A DNA stretch of 64,000 nucleotides from Mrakia gelida. Taxonomy: Eukaryota; Basidiomycota; Tremellomycetes; Cystofilobasidiales; Mrakiaceae. The translations under genes and the position numbers were made by a program. Below the pieces are notes generated by a model that saw nothing but the letters and a program-made list of their open reading frames with translations, did not search any database and was not told the origin of the DNA. Below are positions 1 through 10,864 of the stretch, piece after piece (position 1 is the stretch's first letter; each line of letters begins with the position of its first letter). The DNA lies in NCBI GenBank assembly GCA_024345305.1, contig BRON01000007.1:1116001-1180000 (forward strand), written 5' to 3'.

Positions 1-2521
1 CCAAGGGTGCATCATCACGTCCATCGCTCCTCCTCTCAGGTTTCCGAGTCGTTTCGATCGGTCGACAGTGAGCAGACGACGAATGAGATCTTTGGTGATG
101 GAGTCGATGTGAGGAGGGAAGGCGATCTTGGCTGCGAGGATCTTCTCGTAGATCCCCATCGGATTGTCGTCGAAGAACGGCTGCGAGAAAAGGTACGAGG
201 TCGAGGTCAGCGAGGGAGAGAAGCCGACGACGCGAGACACGACGAACAGCAGGTTTCGAAACTCAGCGAGGCGAGGTGAGACTTACCGGATAGCCAGCGA
301 GCATCTCGAAGCACAAGATTCCCAACGCCCACCAGTCTACAGCCTTCCCATGACCCTTCGAGAGCACGATCTCGGGAGCGAGGTACTGTGGAATCAGAAG
401 AGGAGAGACGGGACAAGTCAGCCTTCGCGTCCTTCGTCGACTCGAAGCGAAGAGGAACGAAAACGCTCACCTCGGGAGTTCCACAAAGCGTGAATGTCCT
501 ATCTCCCACCTCCTTCGCGAATCCAAAGTCGGCAATCCTGCCAGAATTAAAAGGCGGAAGGCGGGAACTCGATCAGTCCTACTGCTCCCTTTGATTCCTG
601 GTTTTCCCTCCGCACCCCGCGACGCGTCTCGCCTCGGGGCCGAGAATCGACGTTGGACGAAGAACAAGAGATGGGAAGGCGATATCCGAGTCGTTGATAG
701 AGACGAGGAGGGGAGAGGAAGGCAAATGGAACGCACCTCAGGTAGCCTTCGCGATCAAGGAGCAGGTTCTCGGGTTTGAGATCTCGATAGATGATGTCTT
801 GGGAGTGCAGATCTACGAGTACGAGGAGAGAGAGGAAGAGAACGGGTCAGATGTTGTGTTGCTCGAGTGTAAGAAACACGTTGGGGAGGAGGAAACTCAC
901 ATGCGACGGCGAGAATGATGGAGGAGAGGTAGAATCGAGTGACGTCCGGAGTGAAGCGCCCTGCTCGTCGAAGGTGGGAGAAGAGCTCTCCTCCTGGAAC
1001 GTACGAGAGCAGCATGTAAACGTTGATCGAGTCTTGATACGTTTGGTAGCTGAGTTGAAGAGCAGGAAAGAACAAGGTGAAAGGAAGGCGAGAAATATGA
1101 GCGCGCATGAGATCAGTGTTCATCTTGCAGCCGCTGTCTCCTTCCTTCCCTCCCTCGCTACTCACAGTTCTACGATGAACGGATGCTTCACCCTGCCGAG
1201 GATAGCTCTCTCGTTGTTGATGTGCTCGACCTGCTTGAGCCTGACGATCTCGGATTTGGCGAGCACCTTGAGCGCGAAGTGCGGCATCGGCTGAGATGTC
1301 GAGGAGGGAGGTTTTGGACGAGCGATGAGGTTGGGTTGAGCTGATTGATGGGGATTCGGTTGCGACTCTGATCCACGAGGTGTAGGCGATGCGGCGATGG
1401 AGGGTTGTGGCAGGAAGATGGGATGGGGAGTGTTGGCTGGAGTGGAAGGCGAACGAAGGCGAACGAGGAGGACTCGTCCAAAAGTTCCGGTTCCTGTTGG
1501 GAGTCCAGGGAAGGGAGCGGAAAGAGCACGATGGAGATAGAGAGAGAAAAAGAAAGCGGAGTTGGTCAGTTTACACAGGGGTCGAAGAACAAGAAGGAGA
1601 ACGAGGGGAGGTCGAGCTTCTTTGGCGTAGAGTTCGACGCTAACGATGAAAACGAAGGGAGGAAGGGCGAGGAGGCGTTCTCGGTGGAGACGTCGGATTG
1701 GTTTCAGAGATGAAGAGGGAGAGAAGGTGAAACCGTGCCTCCTTCCTCGGCTGCAGTGAAAACCTGCTTGACCAGGGTCTCTACGAGCTCCTGAGATGGG
1801 CTCGAGCTGTCCCAAGTTAGACGAGCGTCGTCGTCGAGCCCAAGGAGAGACATCGGAGACCCCCAGCTTCGTTCTTCCCTTGACCAACGAGCTCGTCTGT
1901 CCTGCCCTTCCCTTGTTCTATGCCTTCCCCTCCCTTCTTTTGACCAGTCATCCCTCGATGATGGTACTAGCAACGAGAGGATGGGCCATATTTCACAGGA
2001 CCGAGAGTACTATACTCGAGCTGAGAGCTGAGCTCTTCGCTCGAGCTCGCTCTCTCTTGCTCCTTCCCTTGTTGTTTCCTCCCCGCCCTTCTGAAGCACG
2101 CTCCTCCGAAGCGAGAGATGGATGAAAAGCACTCACCTAGAGTTTCTAGAACCTCGAACCTTGCCAGCTCGTCGCTACGTGGATAAGGAGGTTTCCCTGT
2201 TGGGATCGTTGCCTTGTACGTTCCTCCGACCCCAGCTGGACCTCCTCCTCCTCCTCCGCTCACGATGACGGTCGGTGCTGCTACCCCTCCTGAACCTGAC
2301 CTCGGCGGCGCATGCGCAGGGACCATCTGGACCGAGTCGAGATGAGGATGTGGTGGTGGGGAGTAAGGTGGAGGAGCCGTGTTGGATGAGCCAGAGGAAG
2401 GCGAGGAGGAGGGAGGGTCGGTCGGAGTCGAGCCTGAGGAGGTGGGCGAGCCGATACCGTCTGGGTTGGGAGGAAGAGGTGGGGGGAACAGATGAGGGAA
2501 AGTCGAGTAGGGGTGGTTCAT
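1..2521 (-). CDS. cAMP-dependent protein kinase (PKA) catalytic subunit, 3' end beyond window
   Basis: This is an AGC-family Ser/Thr kinase, the effector of the cAMP pathway. Seven exons can be joined on the minus strand: 2521-2137, 1493-1166, 1049-?, 812-737, 537-471, 385-287 and 180-1. The third exon ends near 897 with a GTGAGT donor. Visible motifs are the glycine loop GTGTFGRV, the lysine strand ALKVLAKSE, the catalytic loop [12 protein letters not shown], the DFG motif ([21 protein letters not shown]) and the APE motif (YLAPEIV). The last visible exon is open for 60 codons and runs off the left edge before the C-terminal tail. The N-terminus is a Pro/Ser/Gly-rich extension of about 110 residues. 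An insertion of about 50 Pro/Ser-rich residues sits between beta strands 2 and 3. The ATG at 2521 is the first in frame. The family assignment is certain; the paralogue is not. Confidence 0.95.
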
Positions 2522-2666
2522 CTAGAAGGCCAGGATCCAAGAGAGTGAGAACGAGGGGCGAGAGAGAGGCGAGAAGGGCAAGAAAAGAGGCTCAAGGAGA
2601 AGGAGAGGAGGGAGGCCAGGTTGGTGTTAGCGGAGAAGTCTGAGGGGCTGTCGGAGTTGATCATGC

Positions 2667-2689
2667 CACGTGTCGCAGCTTTTTATATT
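2667..2689 (-). promoter_or_regulatory. E-box and TATA-like element upstream of the PKA gene
   Basis: CACGTG lies at 2667-2672, and a TATAAAA-type stretch reads on the minus strand at about 2689-2681. They sit 150-170 bp upstream of the PKA start codon. CACGTG is the core bound by bHLH factors of the Pho4/Cbf1/USF type. Their use here is inferred from position only. Confidence 0.3.
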
Positions 2690-3859
2690 GACGAATCCGG
2701 AAGAAAAAGAGGGCAATCGAGCAATCGAGAGAGACGAGTACGATTGAGCTGGTGGAAGAAAAGCAGCAGGAAGGGATGGAAGGCACGCGATGGGAAGAGC
2801 GAGCTCGCGAAACAGTCGAGCCGCTGTTTTCTTTCTCTTCCTCTACAACGCGTAAAACGGATACAAGCCTAAGGAAATAAAGCTCATGATCGCAGAGACC
2901 TCCACCTGGCTCTGTCAGGATATCGGGCTCTCGCCCTTCAGAGCAGCGGAGGCTAATCGCGAGGTAAAAAGAGAGTGAGACGAGGCGCGTCGGGGACCCT
3001 GGGTTCCAGTCGAACCCCAGCTTTGCTGCTTCTTTCGCGGAACCGATCAACGCTTCCGAAGAGCTCGCGTGAGATAGTCGGTGACGAAGAGCTGTATGAG
3101 AGGGAGATTCAGACCTTCGAGACAGAGAGGGAGGTCGTCGAGAAACGACAATGAGCGAACTGCGAAAGAAGGCATCAACGATCTCCCGCAAGCACTGCTT
3201 CATTCTCCCGCTACGATCGAAGGAGATTGACTCTCGCTCTTGAATCAGGAGTTATAATTGGCTCTAGAAAGCGAAAGGAACATCCTTTGAAGGAAAGAGG
3301 AGAGACGAGGAGGGAACGGATCGAATCGCGACGAGCAGCGCGTCTTCGGACCAGCCATCTCAGGGCTTCACTTCGCATCAGTAGAAAGACTCGAGCGTTG
3401 GGATAGGTGATACGTTTTCTAAGATCGTATGATCAGAGAATCGACACTCGTTTGAGGCTTTGGGATCTCGGACAAAAGTTTGCGTCACGAAGCGACGCGT
3501 CTGATCTTTTTCGATCGATTCTGGCCCTCTTTGCGGCCCTTCATAAGCCTATCTCGAGGAAAGAGTGATACTAGAGTGACGGTGTCTTCGAAGCGCGTGC
3601 GGGAGCTCAGGAACGGGATACGCGGTCCAGATATGGTCCGTTCCCGGTCGCGTCGCTTCCACTCGACCCAAAGATGGTCAGGATGATATCTGAGGACGCA
3701 CTACTACCGCAAAGCATCTCCCTTCGTCTTTTACAGCTATGCGTCTGTCGTTTCACTTTTCAGATATCTTTTACCTTGCATGAAAGCTTGAAAGCCGAGC
3801 CGTCTCGTCGCTCCACCTCCTTTCTTCCCTCCCTCCAAACCTTCACCTCCACAGGAACC
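2690..3859. other. divergent intergenic region between the PKA and P450 genes
   Basis: About 1.2 kb separates the two divergent genes. I see no conserved protein, RNA gene or repeat. A long minus-strand reading frame across 2661-3203 has no recognisable domain and no splice context, so I treat it as chance. The part next to 3859 is pyrimidine-rich, as before many genes here. Confidence 0.5.
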
Positions 3860-6742
3860 ATGTTCGACCTCTTCCTCCCACCCTTCGGGACTCTTCTCGC
3901 ACTCTTCTCGTCTGTCCTCCTCTACGCCGGTTTCGGCTTCTCTTCGCAACCTTCGTCTTCCATCAACTCTTCCTCCTCCCTCGACGACTTGGGATCGAGA
4001 ACCTCCCTGGACCTCCTACCGAAAGCTACTTCTTCGGTATCTTCAAGTCTCTGGCTCGTTGAGCTGCCTTGTCTTCCTAATGCGTCGTAGAAAGGGCAGG
4101 ATCGGGAACGAGTCTCGCTTCGAAGGAAGGCCGAGCTCCAGTTCGTCGAAGCTCACGTCCTCTTCCTCCCTCCCTCCTCCTCTCTTCTTTCTTCTTTCCT
4201 CTTCGCCTCACTATCGCAGCTCCCCTCCCGGAACCATCCACGAGCAGCTCACCAAGATCTACGGTCCTACGATCAGGTTTCAAAGCATGTTCTGCATCCA
4301 GAGAGTCTACAGCATCGACCCTCGCTTGATGAACCAGTGGGCTCCAACTCGAGCTCCCTCCCTCCCTCATCCCACCGACTCAATCCCATCTCATCGTCTT
4401 CCTTTCCCTCCTCTGCAGCGTCTATGCAGACCCTGAGATCTACGAAAAGCCTGTCCAACTCAGACACCTCATGGAGTCGATCACTGGTCCTGGGATCCTC
4501 TCAGGTGAGCTCGGTTTCATCGAAGGTCGAACTGAGTCGTTCGGCGGCGCCGAGCTCACCTCGTTTGGGTCGCTTCCTTCTTGTTCGCGAGCAGCTGCTG
4601 GTTCGTTCTCAGCTCCATCTGGTGTCTTGTCCTCGAGTCTCGTGCTTCATCTCATCTTTCATCCTTTCGTTTGGTCTCTGACACTGGCAGGAGAAGCTCG
4701 CCAAAGAAAGATCCTCTCCCCCTCGTTCGCTCCCTCCAGCATCCGAGCTCTCGTTCCCACCATGCTCGCCAAAGCTCACGAGCTCTCCAAGGTCCTCTCT
4801 TCCGAGTCGTCGAAGGATCCAAAGAGCGAGGTGGAGATCGTTCAGTGGTTGAACAGAGCTACTCTCGACATCATCGCGAAAACTGGTGAGCCGATCGAGT
4901 CGCGTCGCTTCGCTCTCTTCGTTCGAGGACTCGAAGCTAACGAGCATTTGGCTTTGAACCAGGCTTCGACTTCGACATGCAAGCACTCGTTCCTGGATCC
5001 ACCAACGCTCTCTCTCAAGCGTACAAGAACGTCGCGATGCACGGGTTGAAGATGGACGGGAGGACCATCTTGACGGCGCTCTTCCCCGTTCTTGGATATT
5101 TGGTGAGTTTGCTCTTCGGGTTGCTCGCGACGGGTGAACATACTGACCATTATCATTCTCTCTTTTCAGCCCTCTGCGCAAGCTCGTGCTGTTTCTAAGG
5201 CGAAGAAGGTCGTGAACGAGTTGAGCAAGGCGCGTCGGCCATTCTACTTCTTCTTCTTCGTTTGTTGCCCGTCAGCTGAGATCTACTGTCTCTTTCTCGT
5301 ACAGGAAATCGTTCAAGCTCGTACGGATGCCCTCTTGGCCGAAGCCAAGTCCTCGACTCTCGATCGAAACGACTTCGACGCAGGTGGACGTGATCTTCTT
5401 ACTTCGATGAGTGGGTTCCCTTCCTTCCCCTCCGTCCCTTCTCTCAAGATCGAAGGTCCGAACCTGACTCTCTGCTATTATAGTTCGCGCCAACCTCGCT
5501 TCGGATCTTCCTTCGTCGGGCAAGCTGACCGACGAGGAGCTGATGGCTGGAGTCTCGACGTTCGTGCTCGCTGCGTCGGTTCCTAAGTCAGCGAGATCAT
5601 CCGCTGACCACATTTCCTCTCCGTTATAGAACAGACACTACCTCCGTCGCTCTCGCTTGGACGATCTACGCGCCTTGTGAGAACCTCGACGTGCAGACGA
5701 AGTTTCGAGTCGAGTTGTTGTCGATTGAGGACGAGAACCCCTCTCTGTGAGCCTGAGTCTTTCTACACTACTGCCCTCCATTTGGCTCACTCCGTTGTGC
5801 GTTTAATCACAGTGAGCATCTCGAAGCTCTTCCGTACCTCGAAGCTGTACGTTTGCTCGCTCCCGAAGCTTGCTCCAACTCGACGCGCCGTCTTCTGACT
5901 CGCCCTTCTCTTCCACTTTCGCCCAGGTCATTCGAGAATCGATCCGAGCCTACCCCAGCGTTCCCAACACCCACCGAATCGCTGTCAAGGACTACGTCAT
6001 CCCTCTCTCGATGCCCTTCAAGGGTCGAGATGGAAACGAGATCACAGAGCTGAGAATCAAAGCTGGCACTTCTCTTTGGCTTCGTGAGGGCTTTTTCTGT
6101 CCATCTCCTCGACGAAACGCGAGATAGTTGGTACTAATTTCAGCTCTGCTGTTCGTTCCTTCGCTCGTCCAGCCTTCGTCGCGTTCAATCGATCAACTCC
6201 GACGTGGGGAGACGACGCGAAGCTCTTCAGGTTCGTCAGCATTCGCCTCTTGATCTTCCGAGCTGAAGTCCCTGGTTCTCTACTTCTTCTCTTACCAGAC
6301 CTGAACGCTGGCTCGAGAAGTTGCCCGACTCGAGCAAGGAGCTCACCTCAGCTTGGTCTCACGTTGGGACGTTCTTCGGCGGATCGACTGGTTGCATGTG
6401 AGCTTTTTTTCTCTGTCCCTTTCTGAATTCACTCAAAGTTTGACTCAAACTATTTCTCTTCTTCGCAGTGGCTTCAAGTTCGCTCTCGCCGAGTGAGTCC
6501 CCCGAGTCTTTCGTCGACGCGTCGTCTCGTCGTTTGTCATTCGCTGACTCCCTTTCCTCCCCTCTTTCCAAAGGATGAGAGCCGTTCTCTTCGTCCTCCT
6601 CCGAAACCACAGATTCTCCCACGTCGACTCGCATCCTCAGTACCTCGGCGGGAACTCGATCACGGTTCCGATCTTGGTGAAGGGGAGGGAGATTGAAGGG
6701 CCGATGTTGTTCGTCAAGGTCGAGGACGTCAAGGCTGGTTAA
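3860..6742 (+). CDS. cytochrome P450 monooxygenase, possibly damaged
   Basis: This is a haem-thiolate monooxygenase, probably microsomal, with unknown substrate. About a dozen short exons give the proline hinge ENLPGPPTESYFFG, a GEARQRKILSPSF segment, the I-helix AATDTTS, the K-helix E-x-x-R (ESIR), a PERW-type motif after DDAKLF, and the haem loop FFGGSTGCIG with the cysteine ligand. The haem loop has Thr where the family has a near-invariant Arg. The start codon opens a hydrophobic anchor (MFDLFLPPFGTLLALF), but that frame does not join the ENLPGPP frame by any normal intron: no usable AG lies between except CGAG at 3996-3999. The next junction, into SPPGTIHEQL, is also awkward. One internal intron (5230-5304) needs a GC donor. 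This may be a decaying gene, or one with unusual splicing. The stop codon is TAA at 6740. Confidence 0.85.
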
Positions 6743-8657
6743 GGGTTCGCTGGGGTCGTCTTCGTATGCTTCGTAATACTTCGTGATCTGAACTCCGTTA
6801 TGTGAGAGTCTCCCTCGCCCGTCACGGAAGAACGGAAAGAAGACACGCGACGAGAGGAGCTGCCCTTTCTTTCGCTTGGCTGCAAAAAGAATGGCTGGAA
6901 GCTTCGTCTCTCTTCTTTTGGACCCTGAGGTCTAGGTATGCCTTTTTTCTCTCGACTTCTTATTGGAGATGAAGAGGAGACGAAGCGCGCCGCCGCAAGG
7001 CGACGCGACGGTTCTCGACTCAGGGAACGACGCGGCGAAGGGGATCACGCTCGTGAGGGGCCTGGCGGCCACGAGTTGGGAACAGAGTGGCTGTGAGAGA
7101 AGACCGAGTGAGACGAAGGCAAAACGGACGAGGAACTCGACGCGTCGAGCCGCGACCCAAAAAAGGATCCCAAGTTGGGGGGTTTGGTTTGTACTCAGTG
7201 TATCTTTTGTTGCTTTTTTTACATCTATCTCTATGAATATGTTTTTCACATGTTTTAGGGTGCTATTGTTCCGCTCTTCCTCATCAGGACTCTGAAAGCT
7301 TCGTCCCCTCGACCCTCGCCTGATCTGTAACTGTCCCCTTGCGCCCAAACACTCCCCCCCAACACCTGATTGGTGTTAAAGGGATTTTGGACAGTTGCAA
7401 GGAAATGACATGATCGGTCTGGCACGTACTCTTCCTCATCAGGAGCCTCGCATTCTCCCTAAGGTCTTCAACCGAGACGGTGAGCGGACCAGTTTTTGAT
7501 GGTAGAGTAGGACGAAGGAGGGGGAGAGGTGGTGCAAGTTGAGGGAATCCAGAGGTAGGGCTGTGCGAGAAAGGGTGGGAAAAGGACGTGCGAGAAAATC
7601 TGCGAAGAAGGTCGAGAGCGATCGAGAGAGCAGACTAGCGAGATCGATGCGTTTTGGGTTTCCGTTTGACGAGCGTGAAATTTCAGTCTGGACTGGACGA
7701 GGAGGATTTTTGAGTCCGAGGCAAAAAGGCAAATGACTCGTTCTGAGAGATCCTCCCGAGTTCGAGCGACTTCTGCGGTGAGTTGGAGAAGCGAGGGAGT
7801 TTCGTTTGCAGAGACGCCAACGGAGGTCGACGCGACGGGAGGACAAAGATCGACGAAGAAGAGGACTGGCTCAGGAGCAGAACGAGACCGAAGCGAGAGC
7901 AGGTCCCTATAGCATCCACCAGCCATGTCGTGGGATGATGCTGTTCCCCGTGATTTGCTGACTAGACTTCAGAGCAAGCCAGGAACGAGAGACGACGCGA
8001 CGGATGATCAAAAGGCGGCAAGAGCGAGGGAAGAGAAATGACTCAGAAATCAGGGGTGCGAGGATCATAGGAGCTGGTGGATGTCTACGTTGGGTCCAGG
8101 AGAAAGTAGGCTGGCTCAAAACATCTCCTCCTCAGTCGCAGAGTCGACGCTCGAGGTCAAGTCGCGTCCGAGTCCGTCGAGCGATGGAAAGGCAGATCAA
8201 CGGAGACCGCGAGATGAGTTCGCTCATCCAAGGAGCCGGGTATGTAGAAAGCTTGTTACTGAACCGATGTGAGGTGAAAGGGATCCAGGAAGTGAGGATG
8301 CAATCTACTTCATCCTCATTGTTCAGATTCCTCGGGGAACCACAAGAGGGCGCGAGCTTGGGTCGAGCTCGATGCTTTCGATCTTCCCTCGCCTCCGCCC
8401 TTGTCTCCAGCTCCTCTCTCATACATCTCGTCGGTAGCCAAGCCTGACAAGGCTCAGCTCTCAATTGTTGTGAGGCGGTCGTAAGTCTGCAAAAAGACGC
8501 GAGAGGAAGAAAGATCAGCTCGACGAGACCGAGGGTCGAATCGACGCGACGAGAAAACGAAGGCGACTCACCATTCAAATCGACGTCGACCGAGGATCAA
8601 AACCAGCTGCTATCCACCTGCACCCCAGGAGCCGCTTCCTCCTTCTCACTGCCTTCT
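6743..8657. other. gene-poor 1.9 kb region
   Basis: No gene is supported here. About 7180-7270 is conspicuously AT-rich for this GC-rich window. A 16-bp direct repeat, CTCTTCCTCATCAGGA, lies at 7274-7289 and 7429-7444. A small hairpin, AACACC-TGATT-GGTGTT, sits at about 7361-7377. Overlapping reading frames near 7440-7930 (minus) have no domain or splice signature. Confidence 0.45.
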
Positions 8658-10005
8658 TCACTCGCAGTACCGTCCTCTCCGCTCCTCCTCCTCCTCCTCC
8701 TCTTCTTCGCTCTGCTCCTTCTCGCTCTCCTCCTCACTCTCACTCTCCGCCTCGTCGCTCCCCTCCTCCTTCTCCGAATCTCCCTCTCTCCAAGGCAGCA
8801 CCTCCACCTCCCTTTCCAGCAACTCCAACCTAAACCACCTCTCCCACCTCTCGGGATCCATCCACTGATCCATCAACACATCCTTCCTCTCAACCATCCA
8901 CCGCTTCAACCCTTCCAACCTCTCCTCTCCTCGCACCGCGACCTCGAACGTCTCCAGCTTCGCGAACTCTCCGTGCCCTAAGAAAGGGACGTTGTACCAG
9001 ATCGAATCCAAGACTCCAATCCTCTCGTTCTCCTCCTCCCAGATATCCTCGCCGTCGTCGTTGGGCTCAGGTTGGTCCTCCTTCGTGAGTTCGATCCGGA
9101 TCCTTCGAAGCGAGTTGCACTGCTGGTAGGGGATGGAGATCGTAGGGTTCATGTCGCCCATTTCCGGTCGAACGACCATGCAATTCTCCATCACGATGGT
9201 GTCGAGGAGGACCCAGGAGGAGGGGATCACGACCGAATGGGAGTGCCAGGTTCGAGCTCGTCGGTCGAGGGAGACGATTTGGAAGTGGGTTGGGTTGAGG
9301 AGTCCGCAGAGGAAGCTGAAAGCTTCGTAGTCTCGCTGTCTGGAGTGGATGATGAGTTTGTCGAGAGGGATGGGAAGGAAGGAGGACCGGAAGAGACGGG
9401 GTGGTTGGTAGGGCTGACGAGAGAGGTGAGGATGGCGGTCTCGGAGGAGGGTCCTGAAGCCGGATGGAGGAGGAACGAGGAGGGTGAGGGTACCGATGTA
9501 GTCGGTGACGGACGGAGGTCTCGTAGGGGTAATCATGGTGTCGGGATCCTCGTCGAAGGCTCTGATCCGCTTGGTCATTCGAGCTCGATCGTCCTCGCCA
9601 GGAAGGATAAGCTCGTCGGGATCAGGGGAGTCGTGCTCGTCCGTGATGGGTGCTCGAACAGGCGGGTAGTCGAAGGCGGTGAAGAACAGGAGGCATGCAG
9701 ACTGCAGTGGAAGAACGAAAGGAAAGGGAGACATGAAGGGATCAGTTGGAGGGCGGAGAAGAAGACGCGTCGAGCTTGAGACGAGAAGGAGGGCACGCGG
9801 AGCTCACCTCGTCTTCAATGACGATATTCCGATACAGCAACTTCCTCGACTCCTCCAGCATCATCTTTGATGTCCTCGCCAGAGCTGTGAGGGTTGGCTG
9901 GGACGCGAACGACGCGACGAGGAAGAGAATCTCGGGGGCGAGGATGATGAGCTTGGGCGAGTTGGTCTCCTTCCTTCCTTCGAGCGTTTGGCTGCTTCCT
10001 TCCAT
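8658..10005 (-). CDS. F-box-like protein with acidic C-terminal tail
   Basis: Two exons (10005-9808 and 9701-8658) give about 413 residues. The N-terminus (LIILAPEILFLVASFASQ, then LARTSKMMLEESRKLLYRNIVI) has the pattern of an F-box helix bundle that would bind Skp1 in an SCF ubiquitin ligase. The middle has no family I recognise, though such proteins usually carry irregular leucine-rich repeats. The last 40 residues are almost all Glu, Ser and Asp. The intron (9807-9702) has a GTGAGC donor and CTGCAG acceptor, and the join is in phase (IEDE-SACLL). The ATG at 10005 is the first in frame. Three similar genes occur in this window. The substrate cannot be predicted. Confidence 0.75.
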
Positions 10006-10864
10006 GATACGGCGAGACTGGTTGAGCCAAGCGAGAGCGCGAAACGATCAGCACTCGCACAAAGACTCTGTCTACGCGTTCGAGACGAGAGAGGCGAACG
10101 GACGGGAGGAGGTCGAGCTAAACGAAAAGAAGGAAGGAGGAAAATGGGATGAGCTTCGCTCGTCTCGCTCTACACGACAGACCCGTGCCCTCTACAGACG
10201 AAGAGAGGATGGCGAACTCACGAAGCGGTATGGGAGCTTATACGGGAAGAGAGAGCTGAGAGTTATAGGTCCGAGATGGCAAGAAGATGGCCGTTTGAGT
10301 CGACGAGACGGGGGAGGAGCGAGTTCGCTTTTGAGCTTGAGCTTTGATGAGCTCCTCGCGTCTTGCCTTAATAGTTCACGGCTCCCGTCGGTTTGGCTGC
10401 AAATTTGGGTCCTTTGGGATCGCACCTCCTCAGACGCGCCAAAAGCCTGCAAAAAGCAGAGACTCCTCTTCTCCGTCAGCGAGCTCAAACCGTCACATCT
10501 CACCAACTCTTCCTCCCTCCCTCCTCGTCCTCCCCTCCGATTCGATTCCCTCCTGGACTCTCCAACTCTCACCCAGCATCAGCCAAGAAGCACCTCGTCG
10601 CGTCAAAAAACAGATCATCCCACCAAGCCCAAAATCAATCAAGTCAAGTTAACCGACCAACGAAAGGAAGACGAAACGAAGGGAGTCAACGAAATCGACG
10701 CGAGGCCAAGAAAGGGAGGGACGGAGAAGAAATGTGTTTTAGATTCTGACGAAAAAGGGGAGAAAGGGTCGATACATGAGAAGGTGTGTGTGAGAGAGGG
10801 GAGCAAAAAGTAGATCGGGCGAGAGAGAGGGAGGGGAGGTGAGAGAGAGACGCGCTTTCCTCGT
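10006..10864. other. region between the F-box gene start and the YOP1 stop
   Basis: This is 859 bp of upstream sequence for the F-box-like gene and downstream sequence for YOP1. A plus-strand reading frame of 355 codons (9746-10813) spans it, but it lies antisense to the first F-box exon, has no domain and no homology I recognise, so I do not call it a gene. Confidence 0.5.

Noticed and set aside
2661..3203. A 180-codon minus-strand frame upstream of the PKA gene
   Set aside because: No recognisable domain and no splice-consistent extension; probably chance in GC-rich DNA.
6963..7295. A plus-strand frame ending in a hydrophobic stretch
   Set aside because: The hydrophobic part is a by-product of the T-rich island, and no homology or gene structure supports it.
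7439..7926. Overlapping minus-strand frames of 135-152 codons
   Set aside because: Low-complexity translation, no domain, no introns of the local type, although real genes here are intron-dense.
9746..10813. A 355-codon plus-strand reading frame
   Set aside because: It runs antisense to the F-box-like first exon and through its promoter. It has no domain, no splice structure and a composition expected from GC-rich codon bias on the other strand.
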